Notes: a model not told the origin generated them from the sequence alone. 64,000 nt of DNA from Mitsuaria sp. PDC51 (GCF_900113225.1 NZ_FOZE01000001.1:744001-808000), one strand, 5' to 3'. Numbered from the stretch's first letter, positions 41,747 through 50,834 are shown. A program made the numbers and translations.

Positions 41747-42514
41747 TCAGCGGCCGCCTGCCACGTCCAGGGTCGCGCCCACCGTGTAGCTGGCCGCCGG
41801 GGACAGCAGCCAGGCGATCGCCTCCGCGATCTCCTCCGCCCGGCCCAGCCGCCCGATCGGGACGGTGGCGGCCGCCGCCGCGAGCAACGCCGGCAACTCG
41901 GCGGCGGGCCGGCTGTCGGCATGGATCTCGGTCTCGATGATCCCGGGCCGGACGCCGTTCACCCGGATGCCCTGGCCGATCAGCTCCTGGCCCAGGCTCA
42001 GCGTCAGCGTGTCGACCGCCCCCTTGCTGGCGGCGTAGTCGCTGTAGAGATCCGCCGAGCCCCGCTGCGCCGCGCGCGACGACAGGTTGACGATCGCGCC
42101 GCCGGCGCCGCCGCGGGCGGTGCTCATGCGCAGCGCCGCCTGCTGCGTGCAGAAGACGACGCTGAAGACATTGACCTCGAACATGCGACGCAGCCGCTCG
42201 GGCGTGATGCCGTCCAGCGAGGTGGCGGGCGCCACGATGCCGGCGTTGTTGACCAGCCCGGTGACGCGGCCGAGCGCCTCGTCGACCTGCCGGAACATCG
42301 CCTCGACCTGCGCCGGATCGGCCACGTCCGCCTGCACGGTCAGCGCGCGCCGGCCCAGTCGGCGGACCTCCTGCGCGACCGCCTCGGCCGCGGCGGCGTC
42401 GTGCCGGTAGTTGAGCGCCAGGTCGTGCCCCTGGCGGGCCAGCAGCCGGGCGGTGGCGGCGCCGATGCCGCGGCTGGCGCCGGTGACGAGGGTGAGGGGC
42501 GTGTCGGTGCTCAT
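41747..42514 (-). CDS. Short-chain dehydrogenase/reductase
   Basis: The 255-residue classical SDR has the cofactor loop TGASRGIGAATARLLA, the NNAG motif (GLVNNAGI), catalytic Ser (VNLSSRAAQRG) and YAASKGA. Residues after the first strand (NYRHD, with an Arg) hint at NADPH use. It ends GATLDVAGGR. It is similar to 3-oxoacyl-ACP-reductase-like or sugar dehydrogenases, but the substrate is unknown. The ATG at 42514 was chosen as it gives the normal N-terminus. It is divergent from the ThuA-like gene, 85 bases away. Confidence 0.88.
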   Translation of the reverse strand: MSTDTPLTLVTGASRGIGAATARLLARQGHDLALNYRHDAAAAEAVAQEVRRLGRRALTVQADVADPAQVEAMFRQVDEALGRVTGLVNNAGIVAPATSLDGITPERLRRMFEVNVFSVVFCTQQAALRMSTARGGAGGAIVNLSSRAAQRGSADLYSDYAASKGAVDTLTLSLGQELIGQGIRVNGVRPGIIETEIHADSRPAAELPALLAAAAATVPIGRLGRAEEIAEAIAWLLSPAASYTVGATLDVAGGR

Positions 42515-42599
42515 GCGGCGGATTCTGCGCCGCCCGCGGCGGTCACCGGCACGCGGTCCTGGCATCATCGCGCCTTCGTCCCCTCGACCAGGAAGCTCC

Positions 42600-43373
42600 A
42601 TGGGCCAGCGTCTCCGCTTCTTCGCAATGGCGCTCGGCCTGCTGGCCGTGACGCCGCTGGCACTGGCCGAGCAGTTCAAGGTCCTGGTCTTCAGCAAGAC
42701 CGCGGGCTGGCATCACGAGTCCATCCCGGCCGGCGTGGCGGCGATCCAGCGGCTCGGGCAGCTGCACGACTTCGGCGTGTTCTGGACCGAGGACGCCAAC
42801 CGGGTGATGAACGACCAGGAGCTGGCGAAGTACCAGGCCGTCGTCTTCCTTCTCACGACCGGCGACGTCCTGGACGCGGCGCAGCAGGCGGCCTTCGAGC
42901 GCTACATCCGCGCCGGCGGCGGCTTCGTGGGCGTGCACAGCGCCGCGGACACGGAACATGGCTGGCCCTGGTATGGGCGCCTGGTGGGGCGGATGTTCCA
43001 GGCGCATCCGGCCAACCAGACGGCGACACTGGTGGTGCAGGACAGCAACTTCCCCGGCATGGACCGCTTCCCGCGGCGCTTCCTCTTCACCGAGGAGTGG
43101 TACCAGTTCGGGCCGCCCCGGTCGGAGGGCCTGAAGGTGCTGCTGACGGTGGACGAGCGGACCTACCAGCCCGCCACCGAATGGGGTGGCAAGCCGGTCG
43201 CGCCCATGGGCGCCAGCCACCCGATCAGCTGGTACCAGCGGGTCGACGGCGGGCGCAGCTTCTACACCGCCCTCGGCCACCTGCCCGCCACCTACGGCGA
43301 CGAGCGGTTCCAGCACCACCTGTTCGGCGGCATCTACTGGGCCGCCACCGGCAAGGGCTTCAGCGCCGAGTGA
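42600..43373 (+). CDS. Secreted ThuA-like domain protein
   Basis: The 257-residue protein has a signal peptide of about 23 residues (LGLLAVTPLALAE) and a ThuA-like (glutamine-amidotransferase-like) fold. Features are KVLVFSKTAGWHHESI, FLLTTGDVLDAAQQAAFERYI, GGGFVGVHSAADTEHGWPWYGRLVG and the end YTALGHLPATYGDERFQHHLFGGIYWA. ThuA-like proteins are found with sugar-metabolism genes and in secreted carbohydrate-active proteins. The enzyme role is unproven. The start codon follows AGGAAG. Confidence 0.87.
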   Translation: MGQRLRFFAMALGLLAVTPLALAEQFKVLVFSKTAGWHHESIPAGVAAIQRLGQLHDFGVFWTEDANRVMNDQELAKYQAVVFLLTTGDVLDAAQQAAFERYIRAGGGFVGVHSAADTEHGWPWYGRLVGRMFQAHPANQTATLVVQDSNFPGMDRFPRRFLFTEEWYQFGPPRSEGLKVLLTVDERTYQPATEWGGKPVAPMGASHPISWYQRVDGGRSFYTALGHLPATYGDERFQHHLFGGIYWAATGKGFSAE

Positions 43374-43599
43374 GCCGGTGACGCTGCCGCGCTCCCCTGA
43401 ATCGGCGACGCGCGCGTCGTATCCGATGCAACCGGGCGTTGCGGGCGCGCGGCCCTTCGTGTCTGTCCTGTAAAGCACGCAGCCCGGCCGCCGCTTGCTG
43501 CCGCTTACGAATCGGCGCCTTCGGTTGCAGGGCGTGTGAGGGGCGCTCCGAATAATCCGCCGCCCTTGAGGCACCCCACATCCCCGGAGGACGGATTCC

Positions 43600-45642
43600 A
43601 TGACGATCACTTCGACGCGCCCCGGTGGCGCTCCCCGCCTGCATCCGCTGGCCCTGTCGCTGGCGCTGGCCGGCGTGCTCGCCGGTTGCGGCGGCGGATC
43701 CTCCGACGACGCGTCGGTCCAGGAGGCGCGTCTGCCCGGGGGCGGCGCCACCTCCGGCGCCACCGCGGCGGCCGCCGGCGCGCAAGTGTGCTTCTACGAG
43801 CATGTGAACTATGCCGGCGCCAGCCTGTGCACCAGCACCAGCACCAGCTGGATCGGCGCGGCCTGGAACGACCGCATCTCGTCGATCCGCATGCCGGCCG
43901 GCTACAAGGTCGAGCTCTTCGCCGACAGAAACCTGCGCGGCACCACCGTCACGCTGACGGCGGACAACGCCAACCTGGTCGGCCTGGGCCTGAACGACGC
44001 GGTGTCCTCCCTGCGCGTGACGCCGCCCGCGGCGCCATCCAAGGTGACGCTGGCCTCGGTGCAGTTCGCGCAGTCGATGCTCTACGCCAGCGGTGACAGC
44101 CAGCTGGTGCTGGTCGCCAACAAGCCCACGCTGCTGAAGGTCAACGTGACCGCGCCGGCCGGCACCACCGCGCCGACCGGCGTCGTGCGTGTCGACAACA
44201 CCGTCGACGGCACCAGCCGCGACCTGCCGCTGGCGGCGCCGCGGCGCGGCCTGCCGACGACCGTGTCGGAGACGCAGTCCTTCGACGACGCCTACAGCGT
44301 CACCGTGCCGGCCGAGCTGGTGAAGAGCGGCCTGAAGGTCACGGTGACCGTGGCCGGCGCCGCGGCCCAGAGCTTCACGCCGCGGGTGGGCGGCGGCACG
44401 CCGATGCGCTTCATCCCGATCCCGGTGCGCATCGCCGGCACCACCGGCCAGCTGCCGGCCGACCAGACCGCGCACCTGCGCGCGCTGTTCCCGGTGTCGT
44501 CGGTGACGCTGCGCTCGCATCCGACCTTCGTGTCGTCCAAGGTGACCACGCTGCCGACCACGGACTCGGGCTGGAGCGATGCCTTCGGCAAGATCCTGGG
44601 CGAGCTCAACGACCTGCACCGCATCGAGGGCGCCGCGCGCCAGGACTACTACTTCGGCTTCATCCCCAAGCGCACCTGGGGCCTGGCGGGCCTGGGCTAC
44701 ATGCCCGGCAGCTCGGCCGTCGGCTTCGACATGCCGAGCGCGCCGGACACCGTGCGCGACGTGGTGGCGCACGAGCTGGGCCACAACTTCTCGCTGCCGC
44801 ACGCGGCCTGCGGCGGCGCGGGTTCGCCGGACCCCAACTATCCGTATCCGGACGCCAACCTGGGCAAGCCGGGCCGCTACGTCTGGAGCTACCTGTCGGA
44901 CGTGAACGCGTTCTACGACCCGCGCCCGACCGACCGCCACGACATCATGAGCTACTGCGGCGGCACGGTGTTCTCGGACTACAACTACCGCCGCATGCAG
45001 ACTTTCCTGACGCCGTCGGACGCGGTGGCGGCCGGCGCGACGGCCAAGAGCGCCGCGGCCTCCGCGGACGGCGACAGCAAGGCGGCGGCGCAGGACGTGC
45101 TGCTGGTCAGCGGCAGCATCCGCAGCCGCCAGGTCGAGATCAATCCGGTCAAGACGCTGGTCGCCAAGCCGGACGCGGCCGGCGGCCCGTACGTGCTGCG
45201 CGTGCAGACCGCGGGCGGCGAGGTGAAGGACTACGCCTTCGCGGCCCAGTCGGTGGACCACGACGGCGAGCTGCTGCACTTCAGCGTGCTGGTGCCCAGG
45301 GCCGACAACATCGTCGGCATCAGCGTGCTGCGCGATGGCGCGACGCTGGCGCAGGCCCAGGCGCGCGTGACCAACGCCCGCCAGAAGGCGCTGGCGGCCG
45401 GCACCAGCCGCGCGCAGGTGCAGGTCAAGGAGGCCGGCGGCAAGGCCACGCTGCGCTGGGACGCCGAGGCGACGCCCTTCCTGAGCGTGACCTGGACCGA
45501 CGGCACCCGCCGCCTGAACCTGGCGCAGGACCTGCAGGGCGGCGAGGTGACGCTGGACACGCAGGAGCTGCCGACCGGCGGTCGCTTCGAGTTCATCGTG
45601 TCGGACGGCCTGAACGCGCAGCGCGTCGAGCTGTCGCGCTGA
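43600..45642 (+). CDS. Lipoprotein with beta-gamma-crystallin and metzincin protease domains
   Basis: The 680-residue protein has a lipobox (VLAGC near residue 30) followed by a Gly/Ser/Ala linker. Residues ~60-140 are a beta-gamma-crystallin domain (CFYEHVNYAGASLC, WNDRISSIRMPAGYKVELFADRNLRG). The middle is beta-rich. The catalytic domain has HELGHNFSLPH (about 393-403), the three-His metzincin zinc motif, and a Met-turn DIMSYC. This suits an M66-like or related zinc protease acting at the cell surface. The C-terminal ~170 residues are beta-sandwich-like. The crystallin part may bind calcium or act as an inhibitor-like module. Substrate unknown. Confidence 0.85.
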   Translation: MTITSTRPGGAPRLHPLALSLALAGVLAGCGGGSSDDASVQEARLPGGGATSGATAAAAGAQVCFYEHVNYAGASLCTSTSTSWIGAAWNDRISSIRMPAGYKVELFADRNLRGTTVTLTADNANLVGLGLNDAVSSLRVTPPAAPSKVTLASVQFAQSMLYASGDSQLVLVANKPTLLKVNVTAPAGTTAPTGVVRVDNTVDGTSRDLPLAAPRRGLPTTVSETQSFDDAYSVTVPAELVKSGLKVTVTVAGAAAQSFTPRVGGGTPMRFIPIPVRIAGTTGQLPADQTAHLRALFPVSSVTLRSHPTFVSSKVTTLPTTDSGWSDAFGKILGELNDLHRIEGAARQDYYFGFIPKRTWGLAGLGYMPGSSAVGFDMPSAPDTVRDVVAHELGHNFSLPHAACGGAGSPDPNYPYPDANLGKPGRYVWSYLSDVNAFYDPRPTDRHDIMSYCGGTVFSDYNYRRMQTFLTPSDAVAAGATAKSAAASADGDSKAAAQDVLLVSGSIRSRQVEINPVKTLVAKPDAAGGPYVLRVQTAGGEVKDYAFAAQSVDHDGELLHFSVLVPRADNIVGISVLRDGATLAQAQARVTNARQKALAAGTSRAQVQVKEAGGKATLRWDAEATPFLSVTWTDGTRRLNLAQDLQGGEVTLDTQELPTGGRFEFIVSDGLNAQRVELSR

Positions 45643-45657
45643 GCCCGGACCGAGCCG

Positions 45658-45691
45658 GAGGCCGGGGCCTTGGCGCCTGGCCTTCGGCCTC
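45658..45691 (+). terminator. Probable terminator hairpin after the metzincin gene
   Basis: GAGGCCG (45658-45664) pairs with CGGCCTC (45685-45691), with a further GGCC/GGCC pairing inside the loop. It starts 16 bases after the stop codon. No T-tract is seen. Confidence 0.5.
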
Positions 45692-45776
45692 GACGTCGAG
45701 CTGAATGGACGCGCCGCGTGTCGGGAGATCGCGGCGCGTCTTGCATTGCGGCGGCAGGCCGTTATCGTCGAGCCCC

Positions 45777-46196
45777 ATGACCTCATCCCCTTCCGATCGC
45801 GGGCCCGAGCGCCTCGCGGCCTGCTGTTGCGGCCAGCTCAGCGCGCGCGTCGTGGGCCAGCCGGTGCGGGTGTCCATCTGCCACTGCCTGGCTTGCCAGC
45901 GCCGCACCGGCAGCGTCTTCGGCCAGCAGGCGCGCTTCCGCCGCGAGGAGGTGACGGTGGCCGGCCGCTCGACCGAATACGTGCGCGTCGGCGACGAGGG
46001 CACGCGGGCGCGCTTCCACTTCTGTCCGGAATGCGGCTCGACGGTCTTCTACGAGCCCGAGGCGCTGCCGGACTTCATCGCGATTCCCGTCGGCGCCTTC
46101 GCCGATCCGACCTTCCCCGCGCCCACCGTGTCGGTCTACGAGGACCGCATGCACGCTTGGGTCGTGCCGCCGCCGGACGCGGAGCACTGGGGCTGA
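45777..46196 (+). CDS. GFA-family zinc-binding protein 2
   Basis: The 139-residue protein of the GFA fold has zinc cysteines at ACCCGQL, ICHCLACQRRTG and FCPECGSTVF. It is clearly related to, but well diverged from, the protein at 29010; the Cys-Cys-Cys run in the first motif is slightly unusual. Function unknown. The ATG at 45777 was chosen as the one that leaves the first zinc motif near residue 16. It is followed after 61 bases by a VOC-family gene. Confidence 0.87.
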   Translation: MTSSPSDRGPERLAACCCGQLSARVVGQPVRVSICHCLACQRRTGSVFGQQARFRREEVTVAGRSTEYVRVGDEGTRARFHFCPECGSTVFYEPEALPDFIAIPVGAFADPTFPAPTVSVYEDRMHAWVVPPPDAEHWG

Positions 46197-46257
46197 GCGC
46201 CGGGCCGGCGCCATCGCTTCCCCGCAGCGTCGCGTCATTCCAAGCACAGGAGCTTTC

Positions 46258-46629
46258 ATGTTCGACCACGTCAAGTTCGGCGTCCGCGACTACGCCGCCA
46301 GCAAGGCCTTCTACCTGCAGGCGCTGGCGCCGATCGGCGTGTCGGTGGTCGGGGAGGGCGAGCCTTCCTACGGCGCGGAACTGAGCGCCGGGGGCGAGTC
46401 CTCGCTGTGCCTGTTCGAGACCACCGAGACGCCGGCCCACCTGCACATCGCATTCGTGGCGCCGCGGCGCGAGCAGGTCGATGCCTTCCATCGCGCCGCC
46501 CTGGCCGCCGGTGGCCGCGACAACGGACCGCCGGGGCTGCGTCCGAAGTACCACCCGAACTACTACGCGGCCTTCGTCATCGATCCCGACGGGCACAACA
46601 TCGAGATGGTCTGCCACGCTCCGGCGTGA
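46258..46629 (+). CDS. VOC (glyoxalase/bleomycin-resistance fold) protein
   Basis: The 123-residue single-domain VOC protein has metal ligands seen as His in FDHVKFGVRDYAASKAFY, His in PAHLHIAFVAP, and Glu in DGHNIEMVCH. The family covers lyases, dioxygenases and resistance proteins, so no substrate can be given. AGGAG lies upstream of the ATG. It may be co-transcribed with the GFA gene. Confidence 0.88.
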   Translation: MFDHVKFGVRDYAASKAFYLQALAPIGVSVVGEGEPSYGAELSAGGESSLCLFETTETPAHLHIAFVAPRREQVDAFHRAALAAGGRDNGPPGLRPKYHPNYYAAFVIDPDGHNIEMVCHAPA

Positions 46630-46668
46630 GGCCGACTTGACGCCGGGGTGAGGCCGCCGTGAGGCGGT

Positions 46669-47202
46669 TCAGCGGCAGAAGCCCTCGTCCCAGGCGCGCG
46701 TGCCGTAGAGCACTGGCATCAAACGGCGAGGCCCGGAGGGATCGGCTGGATCGGCCGCCAGGCAGAACTTGGCCATGTAGCCCCGCGTGGGATCGGACCG
46801 GTCCGACGAGCGGATGTTCAGGTAGACCTGGTAGACCCGGCCGGGCTGCAGCATCGGTGCAGTCGCGGGCCGCGCGCTTGCGCCGTCCGGTGCCTGGCCG
46901 TAGGCGAAACAGCTGGCCGACGACATCGTCTCCAGGCGCTGCGCATCCAGCAGTACCGACCAGACCTCGGCGACCGGGCTGACCGACACATCACTGACCA
47001 TCACCGCCTGCAAGCGGATCGTGGGCCCGCGCGCAGCCTCCTTGGCGCTGATCGTGAAGCAGGGCTGGCCCTCCTGGAGCCGCACTTCGGCGTCGCCTAC
47101 CCGCGAGGTCGCGCAGGCCGTGCCGAGCGCGGCGCACAAGGCCAGCGCCAGCGTCGCGTCAAGGCAGGTTCGCGGTGTCGGACGGGTTGGTGAGGAAGGC
47201 AT
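46669..47202 (-). CDS. Periplasmic lipoprotein, candidate immunity protein to the adjacent peptidase
   Basis: The 177-residue protein has a hydrophobic signal and lipobox (CAALGTAC, Cys near residue 30), so it is likely anchored facing the periplasm. The mature part has paired cysteines in QEGQPCFTIS, SASCFAYGQ and YMAKFCLAAD, plus LQPGRVYQVYLNIRS. This pattern resembles small lipoproteins annotated as putative type VI immunity proteins. Its start lies 44 bases inside the end of the metallopeptidase gene, so the two are tightly coupled. Immunity by binding the toxin in the periplasm is inferred. No other in-frame ATG gives a signal peptide. Confidence 0.72.
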   Translation of the reverse strand: MPSSPTRPTPRTCLDATLALALCAALGTACATSRVGDAEVRLQEGQPCFTISAKEAARGPTIRLQAVMVSDVSVSPVAEVWSVLLDAQRLETMSSASCFAYGQAPDGASARPATAPMLQPGRVYQVYLNIRSSDRSDPTRGYMAKFCLAADPADPSGPRRLMPVLYGTRAWDEGFCR

Positions 47203-47896
47203 TCAGCACCTCTTCGAAAAGGGCCAGTTGTTGCGCGAACTGCGCCTGCCGCATCGCCTGCGGCGCGTTCAGGTGCTTGAGCGCGAAGTAGTCGGCCAGC
47301 AGGTCGCCCTGTGACTCCATGTTGTAGTCGCCCAGCTTGGCGCCAGCCTTGAGCTCGTAGTCGTAGCCCAACCCGATGCGGATGGCACCACGCAGCCGCA
47401 CCGGGTAACCGAGCTGGTACTGCCAGACATGCACCATCTCGTGGATGAACCACTGCTTGGTGTAGACGTCGGTTGATGAGAAGTCTTCCTTGAAGTGCTT
47501 CTTGTTGAAATAGATCTCCCCGTTGGGCGTCATCGCCGTGTCGTCGGGCTGCAAGCCGAAGGGAAGGTACTCGTCGTTGTGGACCTTCACCCGGCTGTAG
47601 TCGATCGCGTCCTTGAAGAGCAGCCGCGCCATTGCGATCTCGCCGCTGGTGAGCGGGCGGACCCCGCCTTCTGGCGTGGCCAACGGCCGCAGCGGTGCCG
47701 GGACATTGACGGCCCGTGCTGGAGGGATGACCTCCCCGGCCAGCATCGTCCAGGAAGCGTCGAGACTCGTGCCGATACCGGCGTCCAGGCCGATCGGCCC
47801 GGGGCGCGGCGAGGGGCCGAGGCACCGTGTGCCGGGGTCGGACAGCATCTGGCGGACGTCCAGCCCAATCGGGCCCGGAACAAGGGCACGTGCCAT
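47159..47896 (-). CDS. Stand-alone zinc metallopeptidase, VgrG2b C-terminal-like candidate T6SS effector
   Basis: The 245-residue protein has no signal peptide. Its core reads LTSGEIAMARLLFKDAIDYSRVKVHN, FGLQPDDTAMTPNGEIYFN and WFIHEMVHVWQYQLG, with the zinc motif HEMVH at residues 152-156. This matches the vgr-related peptidases, and as I recall the toxic C-terminal domain of Pseudomonas VgrG2b. The N-terminal ~50 residues are Pro/Gly-rich and hold PGPIGLD twice (7-13 and 32-38). A lipoprotein gene overlaps its end. No VgrG, Hcp or other secretion gene is in the window, so the delivery route is unknown. It could instead be a housekeeping peptidase. Confidence 0.75.
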   Translation of the reverse strand: MARALVPGPIGLDVRQMLSDPGTRCLGPSPRPGPIGLDAGIGTSLDASWTMLAGEVIPPARAVNVPAPLRPLATPEGGVRPLTSGEIAMARLLFKDAIDYSRVKVHNDEYLPFGLQPDDTAMTPNGEIYFNKKHFKEDFSSTDVYTKQWFIHEMVHVWQYQLGYPVRLRGAIRIGLGYDYELKAGAKLGDYNMESQGDLLADYFALKHLNAPQAMRQAQFAQQLALFEEVLNAFLTNPSDTANLP

Positions 47897-48061
47897 GGGA
47901 GCCTTTCAGCGAGGGATGCCGGTGGCGTTCCCGGCGATCCGACGATGTTGCCCGCTCGCGGACCCCGCGGCAAATGACTCTCGGCCAATCGCACGCGCGA
48001 GCGCTGTGCGCTGCCGCACACAAGCCGCCATCGCGGGGCACCGATAACCGGCGCGCCTCGC

Positions 48062-48083
48062 TCGATATCCAAACTGGGATCGA
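48062..48083. promoter_or_regulatory. Inverted repeat TCGAT-N12-ATCGA upstream of chvE
   Basis: Arms TCGAT and ATCGA lie about 60-80 bases before the chvE start, in a 243-base gap. This could be an operator for a sugar-responsive regulator encoded elsewhere. Evidence is only the symmetry and position. Confidence 0.3.
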
Positions 48084-48139
48084 CAAAGCCGGCGCGCGGC
48101 AGTAAAAACCGGCGTTCATAAAACATTCAGGAGACAAAA

Positions 48140-49234
48140 ATGTTTCATACAGGTTGGAGCCGGCGCGCCGCGCTCGTTCGCGCGGTGCTGATCGTCGGTG
48201 GTGCGACGCTGGGCCTGCTGGCCGGCGGCGCTCGCGCCGAGGACAAGGGCCTGGTCGGGATCGCGATGCCGACCAAGAGCTCGGCCCGCTGGATCGCCGA
48301 TGGCGACAACATGGTCAAGGCCTTCCAGGCCAAGGGCTACAAGACCGACCTGCAGTACGCCGAGGACGACATCCCCAACCAGCTCGCCCAGATCGAGAAC
48401 CTCATCACCCGCAAGGTGAAGGTGCTGGTGATCGCGCCGATCGACGGCTCGGCGCTGTCGCCGGTGCTGCAGAAGGCCGCCGACCGCGGCATCAAGGTCG
48501 TCGCCTACGACCGGCTCATCAAGGGCACGAAGAACGTCGACTACTACGTCACCTTCGACAACTTCCAGGTCGGCGTGATGCAGGGCCAGAGCCTGGTCGA
48601 CAAGCTGGGCCTGGCGCAGGGCAAGGGCCCCTTCAACATCGAGCTCTTCGGCGGCTCGCCGGACGACAACAACGCCACCTTCTTCTACGACGGCGCGATG
48701 TCGGTGCTCAAGCCCTACATCGACAGCGGCAAGCTGGTCGTGCGCAGCAAGCAGCTGGGCATGGCCAAGGTCGGCACGCTGCGCTGGGATGCCGCCACTG
48801 CGCAGGCCCGCATGGACAACCTGCTGTCCGCGTTCTACGGCAAGGACAAGCTGCATGCCGTGCTGTCGCCGTATGACGGCATCAGCATCGGCATCCTGTC
48901 CTCGCTGAAGGGCGCCGGCTACTGCACCGCCAAGCAGCCGTGCCCGGTCGTTTCGGGCCAGGACGCTGAGCTGCCGTCGGTCAAGTCCATCCTCAAGCAC
49001 GAGCAGGCCAGCACCGTGTTCAAGGACACGCGCCAGCTCGCGCAGGCGGCGGCGACCGTCAGCGACGAGATGCTGGCCGGCAAGACGCCCGCCGCGGTCA
49101 ACGACACCAAGACCTACAACAACGGCGTGAAGGTCGTGCCCAGCGTGCTGCTCAAGCCGGTCTCGGTCGACGCGGCCAACGTGAAGCCGGTGCTGGTCGA
49201 CAGCGGCTACTACAAGGACACGCAACTGCGCTGA
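48140..49234 (+). CDS. chvE: Periplasmic sugar-binding protein ChvE
   Basis: The 364-residue protein has a signal peptide (ending GGARAE near 33). It reads very like ChvE, the multiple-monosaccharide receptor that in Agrobacterium binds glucose, galactose, arabinose, xylose and some sugar acids. Matching stretches are [65 protein letters not shown] and [16 protein letters not shown] strong AGGAG ribosome site precedes the ATG. gguA and gguB follow, completing the importer. Plant-wall sugars freed near the pectin locus could be its cargo. In Agrobacterium it also feeds a virulence sensor; none is present here. Confidence 0.93.
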   Translation: MFHTGWSRRAALVRAVLIVGGATLGLLAGGARAEDKGLVGIAMPTKSSARWIADGDNMVKAFQAKGYKTDLQYAEDDIPNQLAQIENLITRKVKVLVIAPIDGSALSPVLQKAADRGIKVVAYDRLIKGTKNVDYYVTFDNFQVGVMQGQSLVDKLGLAQGKGPFNIELFGGSPDDNNATFFYDGAMSVLKPYIDSGKLVVRSKQLGMAKVGTLRWDAATAQARMDNLLSAFYGKDKLHAVLSPYDGISIGILSSLKGAGYCTAKQPCPVVSGQDAELPSVKSILKHEQASTVFKDTRQLAQAAATVSDEMLAGKTPAAVNDTKTYNNGVKVVPSVLLKPVSVDAANVKPVLVDSGYYKDTQLR

Positions 49235-49253
49235 GCGGCGCGGTCATCGGTCC

Positions 49254-50834
49254 ATGAACGCGACAACCCACGACAGCGCGGCCCCGGCCCCGCTGCTGGC
49301 GCTGCGCGGCATTACCAAGCGGTTCCCCGGCGTCGCGGCGCTGGAGGACGTGCGGTTGTCCGTGCGCGCCGGCGAGATCCATGCGCTCTGCGGCGAGAAC
49401 GGCGCCGGCAAGTCGACGCTGATGAAGGTGGTGTCGGGTGTCTACCCGCACCCCGACCATGGCGGCGATTACGGCGGCGAGCTCTGCTTCGACGGTGAGG
49501 TGCGCCGCTTCGCCGGCATCGCCGACAGCGAGCGGCTGGGCATCATCATCATTCACCAGGAGCTGGCGCTGGTGCCGCAGCTCTCGATCGCGGAGAACCT
49601 GTTCCTCGGTCACGAGCCCGCGCGGCTGGGCGTCATCGACCGCATGGCGATGCACCAGCGCGCGGTCGAGCTGCTGGCGCGGGTGGGCCTGCGGGCCTCG
49701 CCACAGACGCCGGTCGGCGAGCTCGGCGTCGGGCAGCAACAGCTGGTGGAGATCGCCAAGGCGCTGGCCAAGGAAGTGCGGCTGCTCATCCTGGACGAGC
49801 CCACCGCCAGCCTGAACGACACCGACAGCGACGCGCTGCTGGACCTGCTGCTCGAGCTCAAGCGCCAGGGCATCGCGTCCATCCTGATCTCCCACAAGCT
49901 CAAGGAAGTGACGCGCGTCGCCGATGGCCTCACGGTGCTGCGCGACGGGCGTTCCATCCTCAGCCTGGACTGCGCCACCGACCCGATCTCCGAGGCGCGG
50001 ATCATCCAGGCGATGGTCGGCCGCGACCTGTCCGAGCGCTATCCACCGCGCACGCCGGCGATCGGTGAGCTGCTCTTCGAGCTGCGCGACTGGCGCGCGT
50101 TCCACCCGGTGCAGGCCGGGCGCGAGGTGGTCAAGGGCGTCGACCTGACGGTGCGCCGCGGCGAGATCGTCGGCATCGCCGGGCTGATGGGCGCGGGCCG
50201 GACCGAGCTCGCGATGAGCGTGTTCGGCCGCAGCTACGGCCGGCGCATCAGCGGCAGCGCCTGGATGGACGGCCGCGAGGTCGATGTGTCCACGGTGCCG
50301 AAGGCGATTGCCGCCGGCCTGGCCTACGTGACCGAGGACCGCAAGTCGCTGGGCCTGCTGCTGGAGGAGTCGGTCGCGGTCAACACCTCGCTGGCGCACC
50401 TGGGCGGTGTGTCGCGCGGCGGCGTGCTGGACCGGGCGCGCGAGCACCAGGTCGCGCAGGACTTCCGGCGCCAGCTCGGCACCCGCTGCGCGGGCGTGGA
50501 CCAGCGCGTCGTGCACCTGTCCGGCGGCAACCAGCAGAAGGTGGTGCTGGCCAAGTGGCTGTTCGCCGGGCCGCGGCTGCTGATCCTGGATGAGCCGACG
50601 CGCGGCATCGACGTCGGCGCGAAGTACGAGATCTACAGCCTGATCGCCGGCCTGGCGGCGCGCGGCTGCGGCATCCTGCTGATCTCCTCGGAGATGCCGG
50701 AGCTGCTGGGCCTGTGCGACCGGCTGTATGTGATGAACGAGGGGCGCATGGTGGCGGAGTTCCCGGCCGCCGGCACGACCCAGGAAATGATCATGGGCGC
50801 CATCGTCGGCGCCGGAGAAGTCGCTCATGTCTGA
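49254..50834 (+). CDS. gguA: Multiple-monosaccharide ABC transporter ATPase
   Basis: The 526-residue ATPase has two nucleotide-binding domains, the layout of the ribose/xylose (CUT2) class. The first has Walker A GENGAGKST, the long IIIIHQELALVPQLSIAENLFLG, signature-like LGVGQQQLVEIAKAL and Walker B LLILDEPTASL. The second has a weak Walker A (GLMGAGRTEL), LSGGNQQKVVLAKWL and LLILDEPTRGIDVG. GguA-type proteins carry the same HQEL stretch. It lies 19 bases after chvE, and its end overlaps gguB by eight bases. No clear ribosome site is seen, in keeping with coupling. Confidence 0.93.
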   Translation: MNATTHDSAAPAPLLALRGITKRFPGVAALEDVRLSVRAGEIHALCGENGAGKSTLMKVVSGVYPHPDHGGDYGGELCFDGEVRRFAGIADSERLGIIIIHQELALVPQLSIAENLFLGHEPARLGVIDRMAMHQRAVELLARVGLRASPQTPVGELGVGQQQLVEIAKALAKEVRLLILDEPTASLNDTDSDALLDLLLELKRQGIASILISHKLKEVTRVADGLTVLRDGRSILSLDCATDPISEARIIQAMVGRDLSERYPPRTPAIGELLFELRDWRAFHPVQAGREVVKGVDLTVRRGEIVGIAGLMGAGRTELAMSVFGRSYGRRISGSAWMDGREVDVSTVPKAIAAGLAYVTEDRKSLGLLLEESVAVNTSLAHLGGVSRGGVLDRAREHQVAQDFRRQLGTRCAGVDQRVVHLSGGNQQKVVLAKWLFAGPRLLILDEPTRGIDVGAKYEIYSLIAGLAARGCGILLISSEMPELLGLCDRLYVMNEGRMVAEFPAAGTTQEMIMGAIVGAGEVAHV

